A DNA stretch of 44,364 bases from JBKBRC01 sp046292345 (GCA_046292345.1 JBKBRC010000023.1:1-44364); one strand, 5' to 3'; counted from the stretch's first letter, positions 1-10,311 are shown. Numbers and translations: made by a program. Notes: generated from the sequence alone by a model not told the origin.

Positions 1-202
1 CCGTCCACGGCGCGTCCCACCGAACCGTGTCCGCCGGCTCGCCGAGCGCGCGCCACGTCTCGACGAGCATCACGTCGCCGCTGGCCCGGCGCACGACCAC
101 GTTTCCGGGCCGGAACGGCGTGCGCGTGTAGGGGTCGGCGTGGCCTTGGGCCAGAAAGTCGGCGTCGGCCTGCGCTTCCAGGCGGTGAGCGTGATCGGAC
201 AC
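1..202 (-). CDS. Hypothetical protein, N-terminal part only (runs off the window)
   Basis: An open frame on the minus strand starts with GTG at 202 and continues without a stop to the window edge, giving the first 67 residues. The protein begins MSDHAHRLEAQADADFLAQG and continues with a TPFRPGNVVVRR segment that looks like the first strands of a beta domain. Codon use matches the neighbouring genes. There is no signal peptide or membrane segment in the visible part. I do not recognise the family. The GTG start is chosen because it is the first start codon giving a sensible hydrophilic N-terminus; no clear ribosome binding site precedes it. Confidence 0.5.
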   Translation of the reverse strand, partial: MSDHAHRLEAQADADFLAQGHADPYTRTPFRPGNVVVRRASGDVMLVETWRALGEPADTVRWDAPWT

Positions 203-295
203 GGCAGGGGGCAGAGAAGTCAGCGCGCAAGTTAGCGCCCCGGCGCCTGCCGGGACGCCATGCGCCCGACGCTCGCACACGGGCGTCCGCACGGG

Positions 296-400
296 GACGC
301 ACCGGCGCGAGACGCACCGGCGCGAGACGCATCGGCGCGAGACGCATCGGCGCGAGACGCATCGGCGCGAGACGCATCGGCGCGAGACGCATCGGCGCGA
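296..400. repeat. Tandem array, 7 copies of a 15-bp unit
   Basis: Seven head-to-tail copies of GACGCAYCGGCGCGA; the first two copies carry C and the rest T at the variable position. The array begins 5 bp beyond the stop codon (405-407) of the minus-strand PPC-repeat gene. Read on in that gene's frame past the TGA, it would encode a stop-free RLAPM pentapeptide repeat. No spacers, so it is not a CRISPR. Confidence 0.9.
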
Positions 401-404
401 GACG

Positions 405-2093
405 TCAGTGCGGGACGTCGAACGGGAGCGTGACCGTGACCTGGCCGTCGGCGCTCAGAGACGGCTGGAAGACGAGCCGGCGCAGGTCTGCCGGTCCGCC
501 CTCGGCGTAGAACACGACCGTGCCGCGCCGGACGCTGCCTGGCTCGGCCAGAATCCCCGAGGCCGTACGGCTCTCGGCCGGCGCGGGGGCGAAGCTGCGC
601 CCGAGGTTGTCGCGCAGCGCGGCCTTCTCGGCAAAGCTGCGCCACGGCGCCCACGGGCCGGCGTAGTCCACGGAGCGGACGGTGACGGTGAGCTGGACAC
701 GCGTCCGGCCCCCGGGGTGGCTCACGCTCGCCTCCACCACGCCCACCTCGAACGAGCGGCCCTCGCGCGTGCGCGCGCTGCGCTGCACCTGCACCGGGAA
801 CGTGCTCGTCTCGCCCGCGCGGGGCGTCGTCGGGGGCGGGTCAGGGCGGCGCGTGGCCAGCGCAATCGTGTACGGACCGACCAGCGGCGGGGGCACGCCC
901 TTGCTGTCGGGCTCGCCGGCCGCCGTCACCTCGACCAGAAAATCGCCTCCCTCGGCGAGCGTGCGCGTCAGGCGGACCGCCCCGGCCCGCCGTGCCGCCT
1001 CGGCTCCGACCGCGGTGCGCGCTGCTCCGGCAACGCGCCACAGGCGCACCGACGGCGCGAACGCGCCCGACTGCACGTCCAGTTCGATCTCAGTGCCCGC
1101 GCTGGCGCGGAAGCGGTACGTGTCGGCGTAGCGCCCGTCCGTGACCCAGCTCTTGGGCCCGAGCTCCCCGGCCGTCGGACGGCCGTTCTCGGCGAGCAGC
1201 GGCGCCTCGGCCGCACGCGCCTCGAGCGCGTAGGCGCCGCCGGTGCCCGGCGCGCCGGCGCTGACGAGCAGCGTGTAGGGCGCCTCGAAGACCGGCCGGT
1301 AGCGCAGGACAGCCCCGTGCAGGCCGTCGCTGCTCAGCCGCTCCTCGGTGCGCCCCTCGACGATCTCGCCCGCCGGCCCGAGCAGGTGCAGACGCGGCGC
1401 GAACGCCTCGGAGACGACCGAGACGATCACCGGGACCCCCGGAGCGGCCTCGATGAGGTACGCCTGCTCGGCCGCCGCCGTGCCATGCAGCGTGTCCAGG
1501 CGCGGCCGGTCGCCCTCGACGAGCACCGCCGGCGGCGGCAACGGCCCGACGCGCAGCACGTACGCGCCTGATGCGCCCGCCTCAACCGACGTGACGTCGA
1601 TCGTGTAGCGCCCTGGCGCGCGCAGCTGGGCCACCTCCGCACGCGCGCCCGTCCTCCGCAGGTTGGACGCCGCCAGGCGCCGCCCGTCGGGGGTGGACAC
1701 GGTCACGTCCGGCGCGAACGCGGCCGACGCGACGACGACTGCGAACACTGACGAATCCGCGTGCTCGTACGTGTAGAAGTCCACGAAGCGCCCTCCGACC
1801 TCGGCGTCGCCGGGCTCGAGCAGGCCGTCGGCAAGGCCGCCGCGTATGGGCGCCGGCGCGCCGCGCAGCGCCGAGACCCAGGCGGCCTGCTCGGCCGCGG
1901 CGCTCGGCGGCCCCTCGGGTTCGGCGGCTGTTTCCGCCACACGCCCCGTGATGCCGATCAGGACGAGCGCGACCAGCACGACGAGCGAGGCCACCCGGAC
2001 GTACCGGCGGGCCGGCACTTCTTCCGCGGCCAGGTCTGCGGGCAGCGTGGCCGGCCGGACAGGGGCGGGAGCGGACGGATCGGTCGGGGGCAC
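405..2093 (-). CDS. Membrane-anchored protein with three PPC-like beta-sandwich repeats
   Basis: About 562 residues. A Pro-rich cytoplasmic N-terminus is followed by one transmembrane helix (VASLVVLVALVLIGITG, near residues 35-51), so the bulk should face the periplasm as a type II membrane protein. Three related segments follow, each with an FAPxVxLxxPxG-type strand pattern (FAPDVTVSTPDGR, FAPRLHLLGPAGE, FAPSVRLWRVAG). This resembles bacterial pre-peptidase C-terminal (PPC) domains. The last ~130 residues form another beta domain resembling DUF4352/telokin-like folds. No peptidase is fused to it, so the role is unknown; ligand or partner binding at the envelope is a guess. I chose the GTG at 2093; a TTG at 2126 would add 11 residues. 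Confidence 0.7.
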   Translation of the reverse strand: MPPTDPSAPAPVRPATLPADLAAEEVPARRYVRVASLVVLVALVLIGITGRVAETAAEPEGPPSAAAEQAAWVSALRGAPAPIRGGLADGLLEPGDAEVGGRFVDFYTYEHADSSVFAVVVASAAFAPDVTVSTPDGRRLAASNLRRTGARAEVAQLRAPGRYTIDVTSVEAGASGAYVLRVGPLPPPAVLVEGDRPRLDTLHGTAAAEQAYLIEAAPGVPVIVSVVSEAFAPRLHLLGPAGEIVEGRTEERLSSDGLHGAVLRYRPVFEAPYTLLVSAGAPGTGGAYALEARAAEAPLLAENGRPTAGELGPKSWVTDGRYADTYRFRASAGTEIELDVQSGAFAPSVRLWRVAGAARTAVGAEAARRAGAVRLTRTLAEGGDFLVEVTAAGEPDSKGVPPPLVGPYTIALATRRPDPPPTTPRAGETSTFPVQVQRSARTREGRSFEVGVVEASVSHPGGRTRVQLTVTVRSVDYAGPWAPWRSFAEKAALRDNLGRSFAPAPAESRTASGILAEPGSVRRGTVVFYAEGGPADLRRLVFQPSLSADGQVTVTLPFDVPH

Positions 2094-2116
2094 GGCGGAC
2101 CGGCGGCCGGGGGCAG

Positions 2117-2146
2117 GACGTCTCAAGATAGGACGTCTCGTCAGCG
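2117..2146. repeat. Two-copy 15-bp direct repeat upstream of the PPC-repeat gene
   Basis: GGACGTCTC occurs twice at a 15-bp spacing (2117 and 2132), in the leader of the minus-strand gene starting at 2093. It may be a small array like the others in this window, or a paired operator. No further copies are visible. Confidence 0.35.
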
Positions 2147-2191
2147 TCCGGCGCGCCAGGCCCGGCGCAGCCGCTCACGGCGGCGGCCGCG

Positions 2192-2830
2192 TCAGCGCGC
2201 GAGCGCCTGGCGGGCGCGCTCGGCCATCTTGGCCAGCGCCTGCTGCGGCAGCTGCTGCGGCAGCTGCTGCGGCAGCTGCTGCGGCAGCCACTCGGTAATC
2301 GTGCGCGGGCGCAGGCGTTGCTGCGACGGGTCGAAGAACGCCTCGCCGCAGCTGTTGCTCGGGCCGTAGACCGAGTCCTCGCCGCACTCGGCGACCTCGT
2401 AGAGCGTCAGACGGCATGCCTCGGCCTGCGCCACCGAGAGGCTGTCGGCGCTGCGGAAGATCTGCGGCGTGTAGATCGCGTACCGGCACGAATGCACGCC
2501 GTCGACGCGCTCCACGCCGGCCGTCCACACGGCCGAGGGCACGTCGTTGTCGAGCAGCACGTGGCGCGAGCCCTGCTCGTACGAGCCGAAGGTGGCGTCC
2601 CAGAACGTCACCCACTCGCTGTTGAAGAGCAGCGCCTCCTTGAGCGCCGTCCGGTCGAAGCACGGGCAGGTCACCGGCGCGGAGGCGTCCGGCCCGACGG
2701 CTGCGCGCGCGCCGTCGTCCGTATTCCCGAGCGCTTCGGGGCCGTTCGTGTCACAGGCCACGAGCGCACCGGCGCAGAGGATAGTGAGAAAGACGGAGCG
2801 CGTGTGGCAGCGAACGGTGAAGCGAAGCAT
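2192..2830 (-). CDS. Putative lipoprotein with a PQQL repeat tail
   Basis: 212 residues. The start at 2830 is chosen because it gives a compact lipoprotein signal: MLRFTVRCHTRSVFLTILCA followed by the lipobox LVAC, with the lipidated Cys at residue 26. The upstream in-frame ATG at 2950 would bury that signal. The mature part has several further Cys residues (for example CPCF and CGED) that could form disulphides in the periplasm. Near the C-terminus a 12-bp tandem repeat encodes repeated LPQQ units, followed by a short Ala/Arg-rich helix. I do not recognise the family. The next gene downstream lies about 100 bp away on the same strand. Confidence 0.75.
   Translation of the reverse strand: MLRFTVRCHTRSVFLTILCAGALVACDTNGPEALGNTDDGARAAVGPDASAPVTCPCFDRTALKEALLFNSEWVTFWDATFGSYEQGSRHVLLDNDVPSAVWTAGVERVDGVHSCRYAIYTPQIFRSADSLSVAQAEACRLTLYEVAECGEDSVYGPSNSCGEAFFDPSQQRLRPRTITEWLPQQLPQQLPQQLPQQALAKMAERARQALAR
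2241..2288. repeat. In-gene tandem array, 4 copies of a 12-bp unit
   Basis: Four perfect copies of TGCTGCGGCAGC lie inside the lipoprotein gene. They encode repeated Leu-Pro-Gln-Gln near its C-terminus. The 12-bp unit keeps the reading frame. Confidence 0.9.
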
Positions 2831-3256
<426 letters not shown>

Positions 3257-3362
3257 ACGGCTTTCGGCGGGGCGGGCAACTTACGGCGGCGGCGCGCGGT
3301 GCGGCAATCGGAAATCGCGCGAACGCGGTACATACGTGGGCGCGTACGTGGGCGCGTACGCC

Positions 3363-4298
3363 TCAGCTGCCCGTGGCCTGCCGCAGCGCCTCGGCGCCGG
3401 ACGAGATCTCGATGATCTCGGTCGTGATGGCGGCCTGGCGGGCGCGGTTGTAGGTCAGCTGGAGGCTCTTGAGCAGCTCGCCCGCGTTGGTGGTCGCGTT
3501 GTCCATCGCCACCATGCGCGCGCCCTGCTCGGACGCGTTGCTCTCGAGAAGTGCGCGCCAGAGCTGGTACTGGAGGTACTCCGGAATGAGCCGGTCGAGC
3601 AGCACCTCGGGCGAGGGCTCAAAGATGTACTCGATCTCCCCCTCGCCCGCCTCGATCGGAGTGCCGTAGTCCTCGCTCGCCTCCATGACCGGCGTTAGAA
3701 AAGCGTCGGCGGGAATGGGGAGCAGTTGCTCGACGATGCGGTTCTGCGAGATCGTGTTCTTGAACTCGTTGTAGACCACCTCCACGAGGTCCCATCGGCC
3801 CGCGTGCCAGCCTTCCACGGCGATGTCCACGATCTCGCCGGCGCGGGTGAACCGCAGGTCGTTGAAGAGACCACGGAAGTCCCCCTCGAGCGGCACGCCG
3901 CGCTTGGCGAAGTACTCGTGCCCCTTACGCCCGACGGCGATCACATGCACGTTGCCGCTCGCGTGCAGGGCCGCGTGCTCGGTGCGGATGCGCTCCTCGG
4001 CCACCTTGAGCAGGTTCGTGTTGAAGGCGCCGGCAAGCCCGCGGTCGGACGTGACGACGATCAGCAGCACCGAGCGGACTTCGCCGCGCGGCTGGAAGAG
4101 CGGGTGCGCGAGCGGGTCCAGCTGGCTGCGCAGGTGCCCGATGAGCTCGCGGACCTTGAACGCGTACGGCCGCGTCGTGAAGATGCGCTCCTGGGCCCGG
4201 CGCAGCTTGGCCGCGGCGACCATCTTCATGGCGCGCGTGATCTGCTGCGTGTTGCGGACCGAGAGGATGCGGCCGCGGATGTCTCTCAGGGAGGCCAT
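3363..4298 (-). CDS. atpG: F1 ATP synthase gamma subunit
   Basis: 311 residues. The gamma subunit is the rotating central stalk of the F1 sector that couples c-ring rotation to catalysis in the alpha/beta hexamer. The family N-terminus is plain (MASLRDIRGRILSVRNTQQI, then TRAMKMVAAAKLRRAQ), as is the C-terminal coiled-coil partner (NATTNAGELLKSLQLTYNRA, then RQAAITTEIIEI). The protein is about 20 residues longer than the common ~290, because of an acidic insert around residues 205-230. It is the last gene of the minus-strand atp cluster, 92 bp after atpA. The usual following genes atpD and atpC are absent here, as is common when Bacteroidota carry atpDC elsewhere. A two-copy 12-bp repeat (GTGGGCGCGTAC, 3337-3360) abuts its 3' end. 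Confidence 0.97.
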   Translation of the reverse strand: MASLRDIRGRILSVRNTQQITRAMKMVAAAKLRRAQERIFTTRPYAFKVRELIGHLRSQLDPLAHPLFQPRGEVRSVLLIVVTSDRGLAGAFNTNLLKVAEERIRTEHAALHASGNVHVIAVGRKGHEYFAKRGVPLEGDFRGLFNDLRFTRAGEIVDIAVEGWHAGRWDLVEVVYNEFKNTISQNRIVEQLLPIPADAFLTPVMEASEDYGTPIEAGEGEIEYIFEPSPEVLLDRLIPEYLQYQLWRALLESNASEQGARMVAMDNATTNAGELLKSLQLTYNRARQAAITTEIIEISSGAEALRQATGS

Positions 4299-4390
4299 GA
4301 GGCGTTGCGGAGGGGGAGGCGGGGCGAGGCCGGCGGCGCGAAGCGCCGGCCCTGGCAGGCGGCTCGGGCGGCTAGGACGCTACCGGCGAC

Positions 4391-5992
<1,602 letters not shown>

Positions 5993-6043
5993 GCAGCGTT
6001 AGGGCGGGGCCGCGCGCAGCGCGAGGCCGGGGAATGGAGCCTG

Positions 6044-6598
6044 TCAGTTGGTGTAGTAGGCGGCGCGCGCCTCGAACTGCTCGCGCAGTACGGCGAGTTG
6101 ATGGCGCACGCTGCGGTCGTAGACGACGTCGCCGATGCGCACGACGAGCCCCCCGATCAGGTCGGGCTCGACGGTGACGTGCAGGCGGACCTGCTTGCCC
6201 TCGCGCGCCTCGAGCGTGCGCCGGAGCGTCTGCTGCTCGGCCTCGCCAAGCGGAACGGCCGAGCGCACGTGCGCCTCGACGATGCCCTCGCGCGCGTCGC
6301 GCTGCTCGGCGTAGACGCGCACGATGGCCGGCAGCAGGTTCTCGCGCTCCTTGTCGGTAAGCAGGCGCACGAAGCGCGCCGTGAGCGGGCCGAGGCGCTC
6401 GCCGAAGAGGCGATCCATGACGGCCTGCTTGCGCGCGCGCGGCACGACGGGGCTCTCGAGCATCGCCGTCAGCTCGCGCGAGCCCGCGAGCGCGTCCGCG
6501 AGCAGCGCCATGTCAGCGTCGGCACGCGCGACCTGGTCCGTGGCGGCGGCCTCCTGGTAGAGCGCCTGGGCGTAGCGGCGGGCAACGGGGGTAGACAT
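6044..6598 (-). CDS. atpH: F1 ATP synthase delta subunit
   Basis: 184 residues, the normal size for delta, which sits on top of F1 and ties it to the peripheral stalk (b subunits). The N-terminal helical domain begins MSTPVARRYAQALYQEA. The C-terminal part carries the typical VEPDLIGGLVVRIGDVVYDR block seen in delta/OSCP proteins. It lies between atpF and atpA with short gaps (44 and 51 bp), in standard atpBEFHAG order. Confidence 0.97.
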   Translation of the reverse strand: MSTPVARRYAQALYQEAAATDQVARADADMALLADALAGSRELTAMLESPVVPRARKQAVMDRLFGERLGPLTARFVRLLTDKERENLLPAIVRVYAEQRDAREGIVEAHVRSAVPLGEAEQQTLRRTLEAREGKQVRLHVTVEPDLIGGLVVRIGDVVYDRSVRHQLAVLREQFEARAAYYTN

Positions 6599-6642
6599 CG
6601 GAGGGCGAGGCGGCGGCGCGGGGTGCCCGGCGGGCGGGGCGC

Positions 6643-7155
6643 TCAGTTAGAGGGCAGTTCCGCGATGAACTCGTCGACGAGCGCCTTCTGGCGGTCGGCG
6701 TCGAGGTTGGCGCGCAGGATCTTCTCGGCCGCGCCGATGGCGAGCACCGAGACCTCCTCGCGCAGGTCGCGCAGGGCCTGCAGCTTCTGGCGGTGGATCT
6801 CGTCCTGCGCCTGCGCCTGCAGCTGCGCGATCTCGGCCTTGGCGCGGTTGCGCTCGGCCTCGGCCACGCGCTGCGCTTCGTCGCGCGCTTCGCGCAGGAT
6901 CTGCTGCGCCTGCGCCTCGGCCTCGCGGCGTGCGGCTTCGTTGTCGGACTGCAAGCGCTGCGCCTCGGCCAGCGCACGCTCGGCGCGCGTGATCGACTCC
7001 TCGATCGTGGACTCCCGCTCCTCGAGCGCCGACACGATCGGCTTCCACGCGAACTTGGAGAGCAGGAAGAGGAGCGCGAGGAACGCGAGCGCCATCCAGA
7101 AGACGAGCCCGAAGTTGGGGTCGAGCAGGTTGGCAGCGACGACGACAGGGGCCAT
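6643..7155 (-). CDS. atpF: F0 ATP synthase b subunit
   Basis: 170 residues from the ATG at 7155. The open frame extends 57 codons further upstream, but that part reads as low-quality Arg/Ala sequence and would bury the membrane anchor. The protein has one N-terminal transmembrane helix (FGLVFWMALAFLALLFLLSK), then the conserved FAWKPI, and then a long charged coiled coil of Glu/Ala/Arg heptads. This is the peripheral stalk that holds the alpha/beta hexamer static. One b gene is present, which suggests a b2 homodimer. Confidence 0.96.
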   Translation of the reverse strand: MAPVVVAANLLDPNFGLVFWMALAFLALLFLLSKFAWKPIVSALEERESTIEESITRAERALAEAQRLQSDNEAARREAEAQAQQILREARDEAQRVAEAERNRAKAEIAQLQAQAQDEIHRQKLQALRDLREEVSVLAIGAAEKILRANLDADRQKALVDEFIAELPSN

Positions 7156-7301
7156 GGCGGGGGCGTGGAAGGAAGGGAGGCGGACGCCTCGGGGGGGAGG
7201 TTCTGGGGCGCGTCGGCCATGCTGCCGGCGCGCCGCTGCGTGCGACGCGCCGGCACGTCCCGGGCACGGCAGGGCGAGCGCGCAGGGCGCCCGCCGCCGG
7301 C

Positions 7302-7529
7302 TCAGTTGAGCGCCATCAGGATGCACACGACGAGACCGAACAGCGTCGCGCCCTCGATGAGGGCCGCGGCGATGATCATCGTCGTACGGATGTCGCCGGC
7401 CGCTTCGGGCTGACGGGCCGAGCCCTCCAGGGCGGCGGCGGCGAGGCGGCCGATGCCCAGGGCGGCACCGATGATGATGAGACCGGCACCGATGCCGGCG
7501 GCGAGGTAACCGAGAGCGATGGGCTCCAT
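7302..7529 (-). CDS. atpE: F0 ATP synthase c subunit (proteolipid)
   Basis: 75 residues from the ATG at 7529; longer upstream reading is not credible. Two transmembrane helices are joined by the polar RQPEAAGDI loop (Arg39-Gln40-Pro41) that contacts gamma and epsilon. The ion-carrying carboxylate is Glu59 in IIAAALIEGATLFGL. It is followed by Gly rather than the Ser/Thr of sodium-binding c-rings, so I infer proton coupling. The first helix carries small-residue Gly/Ala packing positions. It sits between atpB (85 bp) and atpF (146 bp). Confidence 0.97.
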   Translation of the reverse strand: MEPIALGYLAAGIGAGLIIIGAALGIGRLAAAALEGSARQPEAAGDIRTTMIIAAALIEGATLFGLVVCILMALN

Positions 7530-7614
7530 GAGTACGGGTGTGTGGTTGAGCGGAAAAAAAGGGCGCCGGGCGCCCGGGGGGTACAAGCGGGGGAGGTAGA
7601 CCGACGGCGCCGCG

Positions 7615-8898
7615 TCAGGCCATGGCGGCCTCCGTGCCGACGGTGCGCTCGCGCTCTTTGCGCAGCTTTCCGTTGGACGCGAGCGGCGAGGCGTGCGAGA
7701 GGGCCACATCGTGCGCCGTCAGGCCGTGATCCTCGGCGTGGTCGTGGTCATGCTCGTGCTCGGCCGAGGCCATCCCGATGAAGAGCGCACTTAGCATCGT
7801 GAAGACGTAGGCCTGGATGAAGGCGACCAGCACCTCGAGGCCGTACACGAACAGCGTCATCAGCATGGCCGGCACGGCCGTGCCGTAGCCGGCGCCGGCG
7901 CCAAACAGGCCGCCGATGATGAAGATCAGGCCGATCAGATTGAGGATGATCAGGTGCCCAGCCGTCAGGTTGGCAAAAAGACGGACGGCAAGCGCGAACG
8001 GCTTCGTGAACAGCCCCAGCACTTCGACCGGGATGAGGATGAACTTGACGAACGTCGGCACGCCGGGCGGCCAGAAGATGTGCGTCCAGTAGTCCTTGGT
8101 GCCGGCGAACTGCGTGATGAAGAACGTGAACAGGGCCAGCACGGCCGTAACTGAGAGGTTGGCCGTGGCGGTCGCGCCCCACGGCACGAGGCCGAGCAGG
8201 TTGCACGTCAGGATGAAGAAGAACGCCGTGAGCAGGTACGGCAGGTAGCGCCGGTACTTTTCGCCCATGTTGGGCTTGGCGATCTCATCGCGGATGTAGA
8301 TGATGATCGTCTCGAGCATGTTCTGAAGCACGCCGCGCGGCGCGCTCGTCCGCCCGATGCCCCGTTTGTAGCGCCCCGCCACGGGTACGAAGAGCAGGAA
8401 CAAAATGGCCATGCCGAGCAGGGCGAAAACAAGGTGCCGCGTCGGCGAGAGGTCTATCACGACCTCCCCGCCCACGGCGCCGAGCTTCGCGTCGTAGGGC
8501 GCTTGCGCGAGCGTAGTCTCGCCGATGAGCTCACGGTTGAGCAGGTCCTGCAGCGCCTCCGGCGAGGCGCCCGTCCCGGCCTCGGCCGGCGGCGGCGCCT
8601 CGGCCTGCACGCCCGGCGCGACGACGCCGCGCTCGCCCTCGTGCTCCGCCACGATCGCGTAGCGGCCCGAGTTCACCGCTGCCGTAGACGAGCTGAACGC
8701 CTCGAGCGCCATGCGGCCGTCGCGGCGCACAAGGAAGAGACGGGGCATCTCGACCTTGCCCACGGGCAGGAAATCGAGGTAGTAACCGTCGGCCGTGTGG
8801 TGGACCGCATCGAGCGTACCACCTTCCCCCGCTGCGGCGGGAGGCGCCGCCAGAACGGAGACGGCAAGGAGTGCGAGGGCAGCGCAGAACGACCGCAT
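7615..8898 (-). CDS. atpB: F0 ATP synthase a subunit with signal peptide and His-rich tail
   Basis: 427 residues, against ~270 in E. coli. The a subunit forms the two half-channels for protons beside the c-ring. The essential arginine is Arg306 in LAVRLFANLTAGH. N-terminally there is a probable signal peptide (residues 1-23, ending APPAAAG) and a ~130-residue extracytoplasmic segment before the first core helix, an arrangement I know from Bacteroidota AtpB proteins. C-terminally, after the last helix, there is a 48-residue cytoplasmic tail starting with a His/Asp/Glu cluster (HEHDHDHAEDH, residues 381-391) and ending in basic residues. This tail is not part of the core fold. Confidence 0.96.
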   Translation of the reverse strand: MRSFCAALALLAVSVLAAPPAAAGEGGTLDAVHHTADGYYLDFLPVGKVEMPRLFLVRRDGRMALEAFSSSTAAVNSGRYAIVAEHEGERGVVAPGVQAEAPPPAEAGTGASPEALQDLLNRELIGETTLAQAPYDAKLGAVGGEVVIDLSPTRHLVFALLGMAILFLLFVPVAGRYKRGIGRTSAPRGVLQNMLETIIIYIRDEIAKPNMGEKYRRYLPYLLTAFFFILTCNLLGLVPWGATATANLSVTAVLALFTFFITQFAGTKDYWTHIFWPPGVPTFVKFILIPVEVLGLFTKPFALAVRLFANLTAGHLIILNLIGLIFIIGGLFGAGAGYGTAVPAMLMTLFVYGLEVLVAFIQAYVFTMLSALFIGMASAEHEHDHDHAEDHGLTAHDVALSHASPLASNGKLRKERERTVGTEAAMA

Positions 8899-8918
8899 CG
8901 GGTAGAGGGAAGGGCGAC

Positions 8919-9236
8919 TCAGGAGGAAGCGGCAGAGGACGGCGCCGCACCCGGCGCAGCCGGGCGCAGCAGGACCACGGCAATCTCGACGGCAAGCCCA
9001 ACAACAAACGTCGCCCCCAGAGCAGCCACGAACACGCCCGGCGAGACGAGCCCCGAGGCCAGCACGGCAATGGTCACAACGAGCACCACGACCATCCGGA
9101 CCAGCATACCACCGAGTACGAGCGCGAAGAACACCTTTTGCTCGCGCCCGCGCGCTCGACCGTACAGCACCACGGCCGCCACCGCATTCGCCACGCCGAG
9201 AAGCGCGCCTAGCAGGATGCTGACGGAGACGGACAT
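8919..9236 (-). CDS. Small three-helix membrane protein, AtpI-like
   Basis: 105 residues. Three hydrophobic segments (VSILLGALLGVANAVAAVVL, a helix around FFALVLGGMLVRMVVVLVVT, and a third around FVAALGATFVVGLAVEIAVVL) with few charges between them. It lies 20 bp upstream of atpB on the same strand, the position usually held by an AtpI/UncI-type assembly factor, and size and topology fit. Direct sequence similarity is too weak for me to be certain. The start at 9236 is the only reasonable ATG; the frame continues upstream through a repeat array in low-quality sequence. Confidence 0.75.
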   Translation of the reverse strand: MSVSVSILLGALLGVANAVAAVVLYGRARGREQKVFFALVLGGMLVRMVVVLVVTIAVLASGLVSPGVFVAALGATFVVGLAVEIAVVLLRPAAPGAAPSSAASS

Positions 9237-9260
9237 GCGGGGCAGGCCTGAGAAGCGGAG

Positions 9261-9316
9261 GCAGCGCGTCGGGGGCAGCGCGTCGGGGGCAGCGCGTCGG
9301 GGGCAGCGCGTCGGGT
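9261..9316. repeat. Tandem array, 4 copies of a 14-bp unit
   Basis: Four copies of GCAGCGCGTCGGGG (last copy ends GGGT) lie 24 bp upstream of the AtpI-like gene, in the 281-bp gap after AtpZ. The unit is not a multiple of three and the array lies outside genes. The rest of the gap, including an AT-richer patch near 9357-9390, shows no gene. Confidence 0.9.
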
Positions 9317-9517
9317 TGCAGGACACCAAGTTATCCCGCCCCCCGCAGAGGCTCTTGCAAGCCGGGGTGAATTCAGATAGAAGCACCTGCACCCCGCGCC
9401 ACCGCTCTCTGGCCACCATACCGCCTGAAGGTATCCGGGACTGAGGATGTTCGGGACTGAAGAACCCAGGCCCCAAGAACCCGGGCCGTGCAGGCCGAGA
9501 CTCGGGCGGAACGAACC

Positions 9518-9808
9518 TCAGGGTACGGGCGGCCCGGGAGGCCGCTTGCGGGGCGGCGCGCCCGGTGGCGGAACGATCGCCAAGCGCACGACGAGCGCGA
9601 TCACCCCCGCGAACGCCAGTACGGTGCCGGCGAGCATGAGCCAGGGCGTCGTGCCGAGCGCGCGATCGAGCGCGATCCCCCCCCCCACGAAAGCGCCCAT
9701 CGTGGCGGCGATCTGCAGGCCGAGTCCCACATACGGGCTCGCCTCCCGAAGGCCGTGACCGTAGGCACCGCCCGGAGACCGGCGCGAAGGCTCCGGGGTG
9801 CGGCTCAT
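9518..9808 (-). CDS. AtpZ/AtpI family protein
   Basis: 96 residues. A short polar N-terminus ends in YVGLGLQIAATMGAFVGGGI, the signature of the AtpZ/AtpI family (first helix with a GLGLQ motif), followed by a second helix (TPWLMLAGTVLAFAGVIALVVRL) and a Pro-rich cytoplasmic tail. In other bacteria these small two-helix proteins sit at the head of atp operons and are linked to assembly of the c-ring or magnesium/calcium flux. The ATG overlaps the stop codon of the bactofilin gene (ATGA, 9805-9808), which implies translational coupling. It therefore joins the shape genes and the ATP synthase genes in one transcription unit. Confidence 0.85.
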   Translation of the reverse strand: MSRTPEPSRRSPGGAYGHGLREASPYVGLGLQIAATMGAFVGGGIALDRALGTTPWLMLAGTVLAFAGVIALVVRLAIVPPPGAPPRKRPPGPPVP

Positions 9809-10311
9809 GCGGCGCCGGCCTGCTCGTCCGCGCCGAGGCGACGCGGAGCCCCGTCGGAGAGGGCCTGGTCTGGAAGCGCCCCGGGCGCAATGCGCCCCGC
9901 GGCGGGCGCCGCCTCTGCGAGCGGTCCCATCTCGCAGACGCCGTTGAAGGCTGCCCCGTCCTCGATGATCAGCTTGTCCGTCCGGATGTCGCCCTCGACG
10001 ACGGCCGTCGCCTTGAGCACAAGGCGCTCCCGGACCACGACGCGCCCCTCGACGCGCCCGCCGACTTCGGCGCTCGTCGAGACGAGTTCGCCTTCTACCG
10101 TGCCGCCTGGCATCACGACCGTGCGCCCCTCCACGTCCACATTTCCACGGATCGTCCCGCTCACGTGCACGTTGCCCTTCGCGCGCAGCGTCCCCTCGAT
10201 GGTCGTCTCCCGGCCGATGATGTTGTGCTGGTCCGCAACGGCTCCGCGGGCAGCGGTCGGGGCAGAGCCGTCGGGCGAAGACGCGGGAGTGTCGGAGCGA
10301 AACAGAGCCAT
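9805..10311 (-). CDS. Bactofilin family cytoskeletal protein
   Basis: 168 residues. The core (about residues 28-128) is the bactofilin right-handed beta-helix, with short periodic strands such as NIIGRETTIEGTLRAKGNVH and VSGTIRGNVDVEGRTVVMPG. Flanking tails are Ala/Gly/Pro-rich and disordered, as is usual. Bactofilins polymerise without nucleotide and localise peptidoglycan enzymes. The gene immediately upstream encodes a membrane-anchored M23 peptidase, the same partnership as CcmA/Csd in Helicobacter and BacA/LmdC in Alphaproteobacteria. The leader carries an 18-bp repeat array (10364-10467), and ATATATCC near 10345-10352 could be part of a promoter. The stop overlaps the atpZ start. Confidence 0.93.
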   Translation of the reverse strand: MALFRSDTPASSPDGSAPTAARGAVADQHNIIGRETTIEGTLRAKGNVHVSGTIRGNVDVEGRTVVMPGGTVEGELVSTSAEVGGRVEGRVVVRERLVLKATAVVEGDIRTDKLIIEDGAAFNGVCEMGPLAEAAPAAGRIAPGALPDQALSDGAPRRLGADEQAGAA

